DNA of 64,000 bases from Pectobacterium polonicum (GTDB lineage Bacteria > Pseudomonadota > Gammaproteobacteria > Enterobacterales > Enterobacteriaceae), in contig NZ_RJTN01000023.1 of NCBI RefSeq assembly GCF_005497185.1, positions 1 to 64,000 of the forward strand. The letters run 5' to 3'. The position numbers and the translations under genes were made by a program. Numbering within the stretch: position 1 is the stretch's first letter; each line of letters starts with the position of its first letter. The notes under the pieces were generated by a model that had not been told where the DNA came from, ran no database searches, and worked only from the letters and a program-made list of their open reading frames with translations. Shown piece by piece: positions 40,947 through 51,191 of the stretch.

Positions 40947-43220
40947 TTACTCATTATACCGCCCGACGCCAAACCACTGATGATACCAACGAGGCGATAT
41001 GTGATCCCTGAACCGCAGAATACGCCATGAATCGCTGAAAAAACGTGCACTTAGTTGACCAAACGATGCAGTATCCAGCCATGAGTAACCATATTGCCGA
41101 TATCGCTCAACAATTTTTACTGAAGGCAGTCGCCACGGGTTATAACGCGCCGCCGACGCCATCACAACGTCGGCGTTAACGGCACGAATGAAGGGGGGAG
41201 ACGAAGAGGTTTTGCTGCCATGATGAGGGATTTGTAACAAATTAGCACGCAACGCTCTGCGATCTACTCTCATCAGTGCGTTTTCCGCATCCGACTCCAA
41301 ATCGCCCGTCAGTAGAACACTGTATTTACCATCATCAACGCGGATAACACAGGAGTCATTATTTTCTGCCCTCTCGACGAGCGCGATCGGCCACAGCACG
41401 GTAAACGTGAGATTTTGCCAGCGCCAACGCTCGCCACGCAGGCAAGAACGATGATTCACCGTGTTGATAGCGCTATAGATCGCTGCATCAGGGTAAGCGG
41501 CCTGTAACGTTTCCAGACCACCGATGTGGTCCATATGGCTGTGGCTCAGAATGATTTTTTCCACATCAACGCCACGCCATCGCAGGTAGGGTAAAATTTC
41601 TCGCGTTGCCATATCTCCCCCTTCCCAGCGGTTTCCCGTATCGTACAACACCGCCTTCCCACGTTGTTCGATTACGACAGCCAAACCATGGCCAACATCC
41701 AGCATGTCCACACGCCACTCCGGTTCATCATTTTTTATGCGAAAAACCAATAAAATAAGAATCAGAGCGCCAACGCTCATGGGATAGTGTCGCCACCAGC
41801 TAAAGCGCCAAATCACAACGGCGCCCCACCCCGCAACACTCACAATTAGCAGCGACGCATCAAGATAAACCCACCCCGTTTGTAGATACGTCAACGGGGC
41901 AAATACCACTTGCAGTGAGATATCCGCCAGTTGCCAAAGCATTTCGCTCAGTGGTGAGAAAGTCATCGTGCTCAATGCCAGTAGAATAAGCGGCGTGGTC
42001 ACAAAGGTGACTAAAGGCACAGCCCACAGGTTGGCAGGCAGAGAAGTGATGCTAAAACCGTGGAAAATATGCAACTGCAAGGGCATCAATAACAGCGTGA
42101 TCCCCGTTTGCAGATGAAGCCATCGTAACCAGAACCACCGTCGCTGAGTCTGTAGCCGATAGGAGAGTGGTGCCCATTGAAACCAAAAAATCAGCGAGGC
42201 CACCGCAAGGCAAGATAGCCAAAAACTGTCTGACAGCACGCTTAGTGGATCGCTGACCAGAATCAATGTGACGCACCATAGCCAAACCTGCCAGGCTGAG
42301 CAGTTAACGCCCCGCATTTTTAGGCAGCCCCATACGCTAAGCGCTAGCGCAGAACGCACCGCCGGAGGGTTTCCCCCTGCCAGCCAGACATATCCCCAAG
42401 CAACCATGACGCTCGTCAATAGAGGGAGACGATAGCCAATCCATCGCACAGGGAAACCATACTGCAACGCTCGCACGATTACCCAACCAAACAGGCCAGC
42501 AAGCACGATATGAAGGCCGGAAATCGCCATCAGGTGCATCGTTCCAGTATTCTGAAGTAGCGTTTTGAGCTCGGGACTCACCGTTTTCATCTCACCAAAC
42601 GCCAACGCCAGTAAAATAGAACGCCAAGGTAATCCCTGTACCTGCTGTTCTGCCTTTGCGATCGTACGCTGACGAAGATCACAGCGGCTATCAACCACAT
42701 GCGCAGCGAGCACACGACCCGATAGCGGTTGCCGTTTAGCCACTGCCCAGCGCTGACTATCAAAACCGCCTTCATTTAAGCGACTATGTATGGGACGAAA
42801 ATTGGCAGTGATTACCCAGCGTTGTCCACCGCACCAGTTTTTCATCTCAGGTGATAAGATTAATTGGGCATACACTGGGGGAAAGACCCAACGCTGATTC
42901 ACTTTTTCCAACCTCACCGTGACCCAAGTATCATCATGTTCACTGAAGCGTATGCTGCTTATTGTGACCACGGTACTAACCGAATCCTGTGTGAAGCGTT
43001 CAATTTGCAATAGCAGAGTTTGAGCATTCAACGAGGCCCAGCAAAAACTGGTGGCAACAATCGCCACAAAGCCTATCCCCGCGTAGCGATGTCCTACCAA
43101 TATCAGACAAAGGGACAGACCACCGCCCCACCACAGCGGCGTTTGCACTGGAATCTGCGGTAAAAAAAGTAGCGGTAGAATACCCAGCACGCCAGCCCAA
43201 GCCAGACTATTTACCGACAT
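40947..43220 (-). CDS. rec2: ComEC/Rec2-family DNA uptake channel protein
   Basis: About 757 residues (YcaI in E. coli). Order: N-terminal membrane segments, DUF4131 soluble domain, Competence domain with many TM helices ([11 protein letters not shown], about 240-480), and a C-terminal MBL-like domain ([47 protein letters not shown]) with the metallo motifs intact. ComEC forms the inner-membrane pore for single-stranded DNA in transformable bacteria. Competence has not been shown in most enterobacteria. The start at 43220 ([10 protein letters not shown]) is preferred; an upstream start at 43283 adds 21 basic residues that look non-coding. 37 bp separate it from msbA. Confidence 0.93.
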   Translation of the reverse strand: MSVNSLAWAGVLGILPLLFLPQIPVQTPLWWGGGLSLCLILVGHRYAGIGFVAIVATSFCWASLNAQTLLLQIERFTQDSVSTVVTISSIRFSEHDDTWVTVRLEKVNQRWVFPPVYAQLILSPEMKNWCGGQRWVITANFRPIHSRLNEGGFDSQRWAVAKRQPLSGRVLAAHVVDSRCDLRQRTIAKAEQQVQGLPWRSILLALAFGEMKTVSPELKTLLQNTGTMHLMAISGLHIVLAGLFGWVIVRALQYGFPVRWIGYRLPLLTSVMVAWGYVWLAGGNPPAVRSALALSVWGCLKMRGVNCSAWQVWLWCVTLILVSDPLSVLSDSFWLSCLAVASLIFWFQWAPLSYRLQTQRRWFWLRWLHLQTGITLLLMPLQLHIFHGFSITSLPANLWAVPLVTFVTTPLILLALSTMTFSPLSEMLWQLADISLQVVFAPLTYLQTGWVYLDASLLIVSVAGWGAVVIWRFSWWRHYPMSVGALILILLVFRIKNDEPEWRVDMLDVGHGLAVVIEQRGKAVLYDTGNRWEGGDMATREILPYLRWRGVDVEKIILSHSHMDHIGGLETLQAAYPDAAIYSAINTVNHRSCLRGERWRWQNLTFTVLWPIALVERAENNDSCVIRVDDGKYSVLLTGDLESDAENALMRVDRRALRANLLQIPHHGSKTSSSPPFIRAVNADVVMASAARYNPWRLPSVKIVERYRQYGYSWLDTASFGQLSARFFSDSWRILRFRDHISPRWYHQWFGVGRYNE

Positions 43221-43472
43221 CGTCCTTTGCCGTAACACAGCATTCCCTCTCTCCCTGCGGTTCGTTCTGGGATGTTGCAGCAACTCAGGTTAATGCAACA
43301 GAACGGAAAATTCGGGTGGGGAAACGTCTCGCAAAAAAGCGGTTAAGTTGCAAAAAAATAGCAGCCGCCGCGCGAGCTGAGTTCCAGTTTTTCCGGCGTT
43401 AAATGCAATTACCATTGACTGAAAATGGGTCAAGCAGAAAGAAGTAAATAATCAGGCGAGTAAAAATCAAAA

Positions 43473-43498
43473 GAAAAAGGACCGCCGAAGCGATCCTT
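43473..43498 (-). terminator. tmaR terminator
   Basis: On the minus strand AAGGATCGC-TTCG-GCGGTCCTT (43498-43477) followed by TTTTCTTTTG. The rest of the 316-bp gap to rec2 (43221-43472) has no recognised feature beyond the rec2 promoter region. Confidence 0.85.
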
Positions 43499-43536
43499 TC
43501 ATAGTAGCTATTTACCGTAAAGAACGGGGCATTAGG

Positions 43537-43863
<327 letters not shown>

Positions 43864-43985
43864 TTACCTCAAGTCATACATAAATTCTTTATGCATTCAC
43901 CATACAGGTTCTACCCAACGTCTTTCAAGCAGTGCTTACGCCCTTTGCGCTAACGCATCACCAAGCGGACACTCTGTCACCAAAC

Positions 43986-44186
43986 CATAACCTAAATAAT
44001 TCGAGTTGCATGTAGGCGGCAATCGCACGACAAATCGGTCTAAAACCGATTTGAACAGCGCTAGCGCTGGCCCGAAGGGGGAACCTCATAGAATGAGGTT
44101 CATTAATCCCCAGGAGCTTACTAAAGTAAGTGACTGGGGTGAGCAAGGGAAGCCAACACACATGCGGCTTGAAATATGACGGGTAT
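43986..44186. repeat. ERIC repeat carrying a palindromic insert
   Basis: The outer parts are ERIC: CCTAAATAATTCGAGTTGCA at the left, and AATCCCCAGGAGCTTACTAA...GTAAGTGACTGGGGTGAGC...GACGGGTAT at the right. Between GGCAA and AATCCCC lies about 80 bp foreign to the 127-bp copies. That insert is three consecutive palindromes: CAAATCGGT/ACCGATTTG (44031-44053), CAGCGCTAGCGCTG (44056-44069) and GAACCTCA/TGAGGTTC (44081-44101). The element ends directly at the stop codon of the ABC ATPase gene. It fills most of the 332-bp gap; the remainder is the tmaR promoter region. Confidence 0.88.
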
Positions 44187-44945
44187 TTAGCGGTAATATA
44201 CCGCGATGCGCTGATTATGAACCTCTTCAATAGCGACTTCTGTGTCGAAAATGTCTTCCAGCACATCGGACACCATGATGTCTTTCGGTTTTCCCGTATA
44301 GATAATCTGCCCTTTGCGCATCGCAATAATGTAGTCCGAATAGGCGGAAGCAAAGTTGATATCGTGGATAACCAGTACGATGGTTTTACCTAACTCATCG
44401 GCCGCACGGCGAATCTGCTTCATCATCGCCACGGCGTGTTTCATATCCAGATTATTCAGCGGCTCATCCAGCAACACATATTCCGTATCCTGACATAGCA
44501 CCATCGCAACATAGGCCCGCTGCCGCTGACCACCGGAAAGCTCATCTAAAAAACGATCTTTCAGCTCAGTCAAATTGAGGAAAGCCAGCGCGGCGCTAAT
44601 GCGTTCTTGGTCATCCGCGTTCAGGCGCCCTTTGGTGTAGGGATAGCGCCCGAAGCCTACCAATTCTGCTACCGTTAGGCGGCTGGTAAACTGATTTTCC
44701 TGCCGTAGAACGGACAAGCATGTTGCCAGCTTATCGCTTGGCGTTGTCATGACATCCAGGCCGTTAACTTTTACCTGCCCTTGATCCGCATCCAGCAGGC
44801 GGCTGATGATAGACAATAATGTCGACTTTCCTGCACCATTCGGGCCAATAATCGACGTGACGCCACCACGGGGCACCGTCGCCGTGACATTATCCAATAC
44901 CGTCACGTTATTATACGTTTTAGTTACATTGCCGATCTCAATCAC
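44187..44945 (-). CDS. iron-siderophore ABC transporter ATP-binding protein
   Basis: A 252-residue FepC-type ATPase of the CeuD/VctC/YclP subgroup. Seen: Walker A GPNGAGKST (about 34), [13 protein letters not shown] signature, Walker B YVLLDEPLNNLD, and VIHDINFA. It powers uptake of a ferric siderophore with the two permeases and lipoprotein just upstream. Overlaps the preceding permease by 4 bp. The 3' end abuts an ERIC, so a hairpin-rich element forms the transcript tail. Confidence 0.92.
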   Translation of the reverse strand: MIEIGNVTKTYNNVTVLDNVTATVPRGGVTSIIGPNGAGKSTLLSIISRLLDADQGQVKVNGLDVMTTPSDKLATCLSVLRQENQFTSRLTVAELVGFGRYPYTKGRLNADDQERISAALAFLNLTELKDRFLDELSGGQRQRAYVAMVLCQDTEYVLLDEPLNNLDMKHAVAMMKQIRRAADELGKTIVLVIHDINFASAYSDYIIAMRKGQIIYTGKPKDIMVSDVLEDIFDTEVAIEEVHNQRIAVYYR

Positions 44946-45949
44946 ACGGAAACCTTTTTCAGTAGCAACACAATAAACAGCGATCCACCGATAAACTCGA
45001 GCACCACAGATAGTGCTCCTGCCATACCCAACAGATGTTCCAGAATCAACTGCCCTCCGACTAATGCAATAATGCCAAGTAAAAACGCAGTAGGCAGCAA
45101 AATGCGATGCTGACTGGAACCGGCTATCAGATAGGCTAAATTCGCCACCATAAATCCTAAAAAGGTTAACGGGCCCACCAGCGCCGTCGAAATAGCAACG
45201 AGCACTGACACCAACAACAGCACCACTGTCACATGACGTTTGTAAGCGATGCCCAGATTAATCGCCGTGTTTTTCCCCAGCGCAAGCACATCCAGTTGGA
45301 AACGCAAACGCCACACGTACAGGGCAACAATCAGTATGATCACAGCAGACAGCGCAATCAGTTCCGGCGCTGCACGGGTGAAGGTGGCAAACATTCGACC
45401 TTGCAGTACCGCAAACTCACTGGGTGTCAGGAGGCGTTGCATCAGGCTGGAGGCGCTGCGAAACAATGTTCCGCAAATGATGCCAACCAGCAAAACCAGA
45501 TGCAGGTTACTGTGACGCCCGGTGAACAGGCCACGATAGAGTAGTGAGGAAAACAGCACCAGCAGCAACGCTTCGAGGATAAACTTACCACTGACACCGA
45601 CCGCCGTAATGCCTTGCACCCCAAAGAAGAACAAAACCGCGGTTTGCAGCAGGACAAACAGCGCCTCAAACCCCATGATAGAGGGCGTGAGAATGCGGTT
45701 ATTGGTCACCGTCTGGAACAGTACCGTTGACACGCCAGCAGCAAACGCCACCAACACCATCGTGGATAAAATCAAACTACGGTGTATAAGGATGTAGCGC
45801 AGGTTACCGCCCAGGTTAATGGTCATGAACACCACGATTGCCGCTAATGCCAGCGCACTCAACCACCACAAACGCCGATAATGCACTGTGCTACGCACCA
45901 CGGGCGCAGCGGCAGTGTGGGCATCAACTTTGAATTCATTAACTGACAT
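44942..45949 (-). CDS. iron-siderophore ABC transporter permease (second)
   Basis: A 335-residue FecCD/BtuC-family permease with about 9-10 membrane segments. It shows the family GPLTFLGFMVANLAYLIAG stretch that couples to the ATPase. The subgroup is CeuC/VctG/YclO. It overlaps the first permease by 11 bp and the ATPase by 4 bp, so the operon is tightly packed. The two permeases form a heterodimeric channel. Confidence 0.9.
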   Translation of the reverse strand: MSVNEFKVDAHTAAAPVVRSTVHYRRLWWLSALALAAIVVFMTINLGGNLRYILIHRSLILSTMVLVAFAAGVSTVLFQTVTNNRILTPSIMGFEALFVLLQTAVLFFFGVQGITAVGVSGKFILEALLLVLFSSLLYRGLFTGRHSNLHLVLLVGIICGTLFRSASSLMQRLLTPSEFAVLQGRMFATFTRAAPELIALSAVIILIVALYVWRLRFQLDVLALGKNTAINLGIAYKRHVTVVLLLVSVLVAISTALVGPLTFLGFMVANLAYLIAGSSQHRILLPTAFLLGIIALVGGQLILEHLLGMAGALSVVLEFIGGSLFIVLLLKKVSV

Positions 45950-46910
45950 GACGTTTCTGACTCAACAACAGGAGAAGGAAGACAACGGCACCAATCACAC
46001 CCAGAATAACACTCACCGGGATCTCAAACGGATAACGCACCACACGACCAATGATATCGCACAGCAGCACAAGACCGCCGCCAAGCAAACAGACCCAAGG
46101 GATGGTTTTTCGTACGTTATCGCCCATTAGCATACTGATGAGGTTCGGCACGATCAGCCCCAGAAACGGCAATGCGCCCACGACAACGACAACGACACCA
46201 CTAATCACCGCGATGATGGAAAGCCCCAGCAGCATAACCTTTCTATAGTTCAGGCCGACATTGACAGAAAACTCACGCCCCATCCCAGCAACGGTAAAGC
46301 GATCTGCGGTCCAACATGCCAATAACGTGAGTCCTCCCACCAGCCAGAGCAGTTCATATCGCCCTTGTAAAATGCCGGAAAAATCTCCCGCTTCCCAACT
46401 GCCCAGCGACTGCAACAAGTCATAATGCATTGCGCCGAATGTGGTCACCGCACCGATTACCGACCCCAGCATGATCCCAACCAGCGGTACAACCAGCGCT
46501 GATTTGAGGACAATACGCCGCAACAGCATCATAAACAGTAACGTGCCAACCATCGCAAAGACGCTGGCAACGACCATTTTCACCATCAGGGAAGCCGCGG
46601 GCGCAATCACCATCACAACCAATAGGCCAAACCCCGCAGACTGGGTGGTACCAGCCAGCGAAGGTTCGACAAAGCGGTTCTGCGTAAGCAATTGCATGAT
46701 CAGCCCGGCGACGCTCATGGCACTCCCAGCCAAGAGCAGCGCCAGCGTGCGTGGAACACGGCTGATAAAGAAAATGTCACGCATCATTGGGTCGGTCCAG
46801 ACCGCATCAAGCGTGACTTGTCCTGCCCCAATAAACAGGCTGGTGGTAATCATCCCCAACATGAAGATGATACCCGTTGAAAAATAAAACGCTTTCATTA
46901 CCGACGTCAC
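45939..46910 (-). CDS. iron-siderophore ABC transporter permease (first)
   Basis: About 323 residues, FecCD family, CeuB/VctD/YclN subgroup, with multiple TM helices and the coupling motif GALPFLGLIVPNLISMLMG. The start is uncertain: GTG at 46910 or ATG at 46898 (MKAFYFSTGII); the ATG gives a more usual N-terminus. It begins about 10-20 bp after the stop of the binding-protein gene. Confidence 0.9.
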   Translation of the reverse strand: MTSVMKAFYFSTGIIFMLGMITTSLFIGAGQVTLDAVWTDPMMRDIFFISRVPRTLALLLAGSAMSVAGLIMQLLTQNRFVEPSLAGTTQSAGFGLLVVMVIAPAASLMVKMVVASVFAMVGTLLFMMLLRRIVLKSALVVPLVGIMLGSVIGAVTTFGAMHYDLLQSLGSWEAGDFSGILQGRYELLWLVGGLTLLACWTADRFTVAGMGREFSVNVGLNYRKVMLLGLSIIAVISGVVVVVVGALPFLGLIVPNLISMLMGDNVRKTIPWVCLLGGGLVLLCDIIGRVVRYPFEIPVSVILGVIGAVVFLLLLLSQKRHVS

Positions 46911-46919
46911 GACGCTGCT

Positions 46920-47870
46920 TTAGGGTTTGGCATCAAGTGCTTTATTAACATCGTCGATCAGACGCAAATAGCTTTGCAGCCCACCCGCGATGTAAATCGA
47001 AGAGGAATCAAGGTAAATCACACGGTTATTCTGCCAGGCATTGGTTTTATTCACCAATGGGTTATCCAGAACCTGTTTTGCTGATTGGCCTTCCTTCTGG
47101 TTGCCAATGGCGCTGTCACGATCGAAAACAAACAGCCAATCTGGGTTAGCGCTCAACAGCAATTCGGACGTCACAACATTGCCGTGGCGACCCGAATCAG
47201 GGAATTCCGTTGCCGGTTTAAATCCCAATTCATCAAACACAAAGCCGAAACGAGATTTCGGGCCATATGCCGACATTTTTCCGCCAGTCACCATCACTAA
47301 CAATGCCGTACCCGCTTTATCGGCTTTTTCATGCGTTTGAGCAATGCGCTGTTTAAAGTCATCCAGTTTGGCTTTCGCTTCGTCTTGCTTGCTAAAAATT
47401 TCTCCCAGTTGTTCGACGCGCTGCGTAAAGCTGGTCATAAATTGACGATCGTCGATATCTAAGGCAATCGTCGGGGCGATCGCATTTAATTTGTCATACG
47501 CGTCGCGAGCACGGCCACCGCCAATGATTAAATCGGGTGCGGCACTGCTAATCGCTTCATAGTTAGGTTCAAACAGCGTGCCTGCATTCAGGTACTTGCT
47601 ATCTTTATATTGGGCTAAGACATCTGGAAATATTTTTGCATCGCCCTGCGGCACGCCTGCAATATCAATGTTCAATGCGGTCAACGTATCCAGAATGGCG
47701 GTATCAAATACGATGACTTTTTTCGGATTCACTGGAACCTGCGTCACACCTTTTGTATGTTCGATTGTAACGGTGTTGCTTGCCGTAGGTGCTGAATCAG
47801 TCTGATCGCAGCCAGCGACCACTAACGCGGAAGCCAGCAGCGTCATTTTTATCATCGAGGGAAACCGCAT
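46920..47870 (-). CDS. iron-siderophore ABC transporter substrate-binding lipoprotein
   Basis: A 316-residue periplasmic binding protein of the FepB/CeuE type. Seen: lipoprotein signal MRFPSMIKMTLLASALVVAGC with lipobox VAGC (Cys21), then a two-lobe fold with PKKVIVFDTAILDTL and SAAPDLIIGGGRA. The start at 47870 is set by AAAGGAG upstream; the longer frame to 47912 has no ribosome site. CeuE/VctP/YclQ relatives bind catecholate siderophores (enterobactin hydrolysis products, vibriobactin, petrobactin); the ligand here is not determined. First gene of the operon, behind a Fur-like site. No outer-membrane receptor lies nearby. Confidence 0.92.
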   Translation of the reverse strand: MRFPSMIKMTLLASALVVAGCDQTDSAPTASNTVTIEHTKGVTQVPVNPKKVIVFDTAILDTLTALNIDIAGVPQGDAKIFPDVLAQYKDSKYLNAGTLFEPNYEAISSAAPDLIIGGGRARDAYDKLNAIAPTIALDIDDRQFMTSFTQRVEQLGEIFSKQDEAKAKLDDFKQRIAQTHEKADKAGTALLVMVTGGKMSAYGPKSRFGFVFDELGFKPATEFPDSGRHGNVVTSELLLSANPDWLFVFDRDSAIGNQKEGQSAKQVLDNPLVNKTNAWQNNRVIYLDSSSIYIAGGLQSYLRLIDDVNKALDAKP

Positions 47871-47920
47871 TCTTTTCTCCTTTATCGGGATTAAACATTG
47901 AGATAATTTCACTAATCATC

Positions 47921-47939
47921 GAATTTAATTATCATTCGC
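47921..47939. promoter_or_regulatory. Fur-box-like site upstream of the siderophore operon
   Basis: GAATTTAATTATCATTCGC matches 12 of 19 positions of the Fur consensus GATAATGATAATCATTATC, with an intact ATCATT half. It lies 51 bp upstream of the binding-protein start, where an iron-repressed promoter would be expected. Confidence 0.6.
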
Positions 47940-48134
47940 ATTAGAGCGAAAATTGTAACCGAATGGACACACTCATGCCTAGCGATTATCTCTACCCTCC
48001 TATTGATGTAAGTCAGGGAAGTGATGCAAATCAGGAAAGCACCGCAGAAAAGTCGATTCAATGGTATCCTTGCCGTTTTCCAGATTGTTTTGCCTGATTT
48101 CAGGCTTAGCGCGCACACGTAGCTAACTGCATAT

Positions 48135-49562
48135 ATGGCCGAGAAAACACAACCCACTTTTTTCATTCATGACTACGAGACATTTGGCAAACACCCCGCG
48201 CGCGATCGCCCGGCGCAGTTTGCGGGTGTCCGTACCGATATGGATTTCAATATTATCGGTGAGCCGTTGGTCATTTATTGCCGTCCGGCCGATGATTACC
48301 TGCCGGAACCGGAAGCGGTGATGATTACTGGCATTACCCCGCAGGTCGCGCTGGCCAAAGGCGTCAATGAAGCGGAGTTCGCCCGTCAGATCCACGAGGC
48401 ATTCAGCGTGCCCGGCACCTGCATCATGGGCTACAACAACATTCGCTTTGATGATGAAGTCAGCCGCAATATTTTCTACCGTAACTTCTACGATCCTTAC
48501 GCTTACAGCTGGCAAAACGGCAATTCTCGCTGGGATTTACTGGATGCGTTACGCGCCTGCTATGCCTTGCGGCCAGAAGGCATCGTCTGGCCCGAAAATG
48601 ATGACGGCCTGCCCAGTTTCCGCCTTGAACATCTGACAAAAGCCAACGGCATCTCGCACGAGCAAGCACATGATGCGATGTCCGACGTATATGCCACCAT
48701 CGCGATGGCGAAACTGTTTAAGCAGGCGCAGCCCAAGCTGTTTGAGTATCTGTTCCCGCTGCGTAATAAAAATAAAATTTCCGCGCTGATCGATATCCCA
48801 CAAATGAAGCCGCTTGTTCACGTGTCTGGCATGTTTGGCGCGGCAAGGAGCAACACCAGTTGGGTTGTGCCGCTCGCCTGGCACCCGGACAACCGTAATG
48901 CGGTCATCATGTGCGATCTGGCTGGCGATATGACACCGCTGCTGGAGCTAGACAGCGAAGCATTGCGTGAACGGTTATATACCCGTCGGGATGCGCTTGA
49001 GGCCGATCAGAGCGCGGTTCCACTCAAACTAGTGCACATCAATAAATGTCCGGTATTAGCACCTGCCAATACTTTACGCCCCGAAGACGCGGAAAGATTA
49101 GGTATCGATCGTCAACGCTGCCTGGATAATCTGGCGCTGCTGCGCAACAACGCGAGCGTTAGGGAAAAAGTGGTCGAGCTGTTTGCCGAAGCGCCCGCAT
49201 TTGTCGCGTCTGATGATGTCGATCTACGGCTTTATGATGGCTTCTTTGGCGATGCCGACCGCATGGCGATGAAGATTATTCAGGAGACCGCCCCGCAGAA
49301 TCTCCCCGCTTTAGATCTCACGTTTGCCGATAATCGACTGGAACCGCTGTTCTTCCGCTACCGTGCCCGCAATTTCCCCGGCACGCTGGACGACCGGGAA
49401 CAGCAACGTTGGTTGCAGCATCGGCGCGCGGTATTTACGTCGGAGCGCTTGCAGTCTTACCTGTCAGAACTCAGCGATCTGTATCAGCTTCATGAAGACG
49501 ATAAAGAGAAGATGGCGCAGCTCAAAGCGCTGTACGCGTATGCACAGGAACTGGTGGGCTAA
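48135..49562 (+). CDS. sbcB: exodeoxyribonuclease I
   Basis: A 475-residue 3'-5' single-strand DNA exonuclease, processing recombination and mismatch-repair substrates. Seen: DEDDh motifs FIHDYETFG (D13, E15), GYNNIRFDDEVSR and HDAMSDVYATIAMA, then the SH3-like and C-terminal helical domains that bind SSB. Length equals E. coli SbcB. Divergent from the siderophore operon. Confidence 0.97.
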   Translation: MAEKTQPTFFIHDYETFGKHPARDRPAQFAGVRTDMDFNIIGEPLVIYCRPADDYLPEPEAVMITGITPQVALAKGVNEAEFARQIHEAFSVPGTCIMGYNNIRFDDEVSRNIFYRNFYDPYAYSWQNGNSRWDLLDALRACYALRPEGIVWPENDDGLPSFRLEHLTKANGISHEQAHDAMSDVYATIAMAKLFKQAQPKLFEYLFPLRNKNKISALIDIPQMKPLVHVSGMFGAARSNTSWVVPLAWHPDNRNAVIMCDLAGDMTPLLELDSEALRERLYTRRDALEADQSAVPLKLVHINKCPVLAPANTLRPEDAERLGIDRQRCLDNLALLRNNASVREKVVELFAEAPAFVASDDVDLRLYDGFFGDADRMAMKIIQETAPQNLPALDLTFADNRLEPLFFRYRARNFPGTLDDREQQRWLQHRRAVFTSERLQSYLSELSDLYQLHEDDKEKMAQLKALYAYAQELVG

Positions 49563-49567
49563 AGCAT

Positions 49568-49594
49568 AAAAAAGCGGAGCACAGTGGCTCCGCT
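49568..49594 (+). terminator. sbcB terminator (left half, split)
   Basis: AAAAAGCGGAGC-ACA... GTGGCTCCGCT forms a stem AGCGGAGC/GCTCCGCT, but it is followed by GGAAGTT instead of a T-run. The matching CTGGCTCCGCTTTTCTCTTTT occurs 188 bp further on (49771-49791), after an inserted repeat. Confidence 0.6.
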
Positions 49595-49764
49595 GGAAGT
49601 TGCTGACAAAGTCTGTTGAGCGGTAGTAACGGATAGATCGTAAAGACGCTGTAAATACATCCCTGTACGCTCGGATTGCGCCATCCCTGGCGCAAATGCT
49701 TTACTCTTCTATTCCGTTACTACCGTTCTCGTTCAGAAAATAGGTTTGTCAACAGTCTGAAACA
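49595..49764. repeat. MITE-like inverted-repeat element within the sbcB terminator
   Basis: About 170 bp between two near-copies of an 18-bp sequence (GAGCACAGTGGCTCCGCT at 49577-49594, GAGCGTACTGGCTCCGCT at 49765-49782). Its ends are inverted: GTTGCTGACAAAGTCTG near the left against AGACTGTTGACAAAC read from the right, and inside these CGGTAGTAACGGA (49621-49633) against TCCGTTACTACCG (49713-49725). The middle carries GATTGCGCCATCCCTGGCGC. No coding sequence. It looks like a non-autonomous mobile repeat. Confidence 0.6.
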
Positions 49765-49811
49765 GAGCGTACTGGCTCCGCTTTTCTCTTTTATATAAGC
49801 AGTCAGTTTAT

Positions 49812-51191
49812 TTAAACCGGCTCTTCACTACATTGTGGTACTGGCTGACGGAAGCTGCGCGTCACGAATGCCAGATAGAGCAATCCAATCGTTGCCCACA
49901 CCAGACCCAGCGTCATCGAGCTGGCCTCCAGATTCACCCACAGCGCCCCCACCGTCAACGCGCCCAGCACCGGCAGCACGAGGAAGTTAATGGTATCTTT
50001 CACGGTACGGTTACGGCGTTCACGAATATAGAACTGTGAAATGACCGACAGGTTCACGAACGTAAACGCTACCAGCGCACCAAAGTTAATCAACGCCGTG
50101 GCTGTCACCAGATCGAACGACACCGCAGACAGCGCAATCACGCCAACCAGCAACACGTTCAACGATGGCGTACGCCATTTGGGATGGATATAGCCGAAGA
50201 AACGCTCAGGAAACACGCCATCACGCCCCATCACATACATCAGACGCGACACGCCAGCGTGTGCGGCCATGCCAGATGCCAGAACCGTGACGCAGGAGAA
50301 CACCAGAATAACGGACTGGAAGAATTTACCAGCCACGTACAGCATAATTTCCGGCTGAGACGCATCCGGCTCTTTAAAGCGCGAGATATCTGGAAAGTAC
50401 AGTTGCAGGAAGTAGGCCACGGCAACAAAAATCACGCCGCCGATCAGCGCCGTCAGGAAGATGGCTTTGGGAATCACTCGACCGGCATCCTGCGTTTCTT
50501 CCGACAGAGAACTGATGCCGTCAAAACCCAGGAATGAGAAACAGAGAATAGTTGCCCCGGTAATCATTGGCACTACGTGAGCATTCTCAGACCAGAACGG
50601 ACGCGTACTGGTCAATGTTCCGGCACCTTCGCCCAGATAAACACCGTGGATCACCAGACCCAGGAACACCGCCATGATAGCAACCTGCACCACCACGATA
50701 ATGGAGTTCAGATTAGCAACCAGACTGATGCCACGAAGGTTGAACAGCGTCATTAACCCGACCAGCGCCGCCACAAAAATCCATGACGGTACGCCGGGGA
50801 AGATCGCTTCAAGGTAGATTTTCGCCAGCAGGATGTTGATCATCGGCATGAACAGATAGTCCAGCAGCGACGACCAGCCGACCATAAACCCGACGTGCGG
50901 ACTGATCGCTTTTTGCGCGTAGGTATAAGCAGAACCCGCAGACGGGAAACGTTTTACCAATTTGCCGTAACTCAGCGCCGTGAACAGAATGGCGACCAGC
51001 GCAAACGCATAGGCAGTCGCCACATGACCGTCAGTCAGGCCAGACACGATACCGAAGGTATCAAAAATGGTCATCGGCTGCATATAGGCCAGCCCCATCA
51101 TGACCACAGGCCACAGCGTGAGCGTTCTTTTTAACTGGGCGCGTTTTGCAGAAGTCGTGCCAGAAGTAGACAGATGAGTATCAAGCGACAT
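49812..51191 (-). CDS. plaP: putrescine importer PlaP
   Basis: A 459-residue APC-superfamily permease with about 12 TM helices, very close to E. coli PlaP (YeeF), a proton-driven putrescine importer linked to surface motility. Seen: [20 protein letters not shown] (TM1), [12 protein letters not shown] (TM6 region) and [21 protein letters not shown]. The ATG at 51191 has GGAGG 8 bases upstream; a GTG at 51200 is in frame but sits within that ribosome site. Next to sbcB as in E. coli. A short open frame ends inside its start region (51181-51402). Confidence 0.93.
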   Translation of the reverse strand: MSLDTHLSTSGTTSAKRAQLKRTLTLWPVVMMGLAYMQPMTIFDTFGIVSGLTDGHVATAYAFALVAILFTALSYGKLVKRFPSAGSAYTYAQKAISPHVGFMVGWSSLLDYLFMPMINILLAKIYLEAIFPGVPSWIFVAALVGLMTLFNLRGISLVANLNSIIVVVQVAIMAVFLGLVIHGVYLGEGAGTLTSTRPFWSENAHVVPMITGATILCFSFLGFDGISSLSEETQDAGRVIPKAIFLTALIGGVIFVAVAYFLQLYFPDISRFKEPDASQPEIMLYVAGKFFQSVILVFSCVTVLASGMAAHAGVSRLMYVMGRDGVFPERFFGYIHPKWRTPSLNVLLVGVIALSAVSFDLVTATALINFGALVAFTFVNLSVISQFYIRERRNRTVKDTINFLVLPVLGALTVGALWVNLEASSMTLGLVWATIGLLYLAFVTRSFRQPVPQCSEEPV

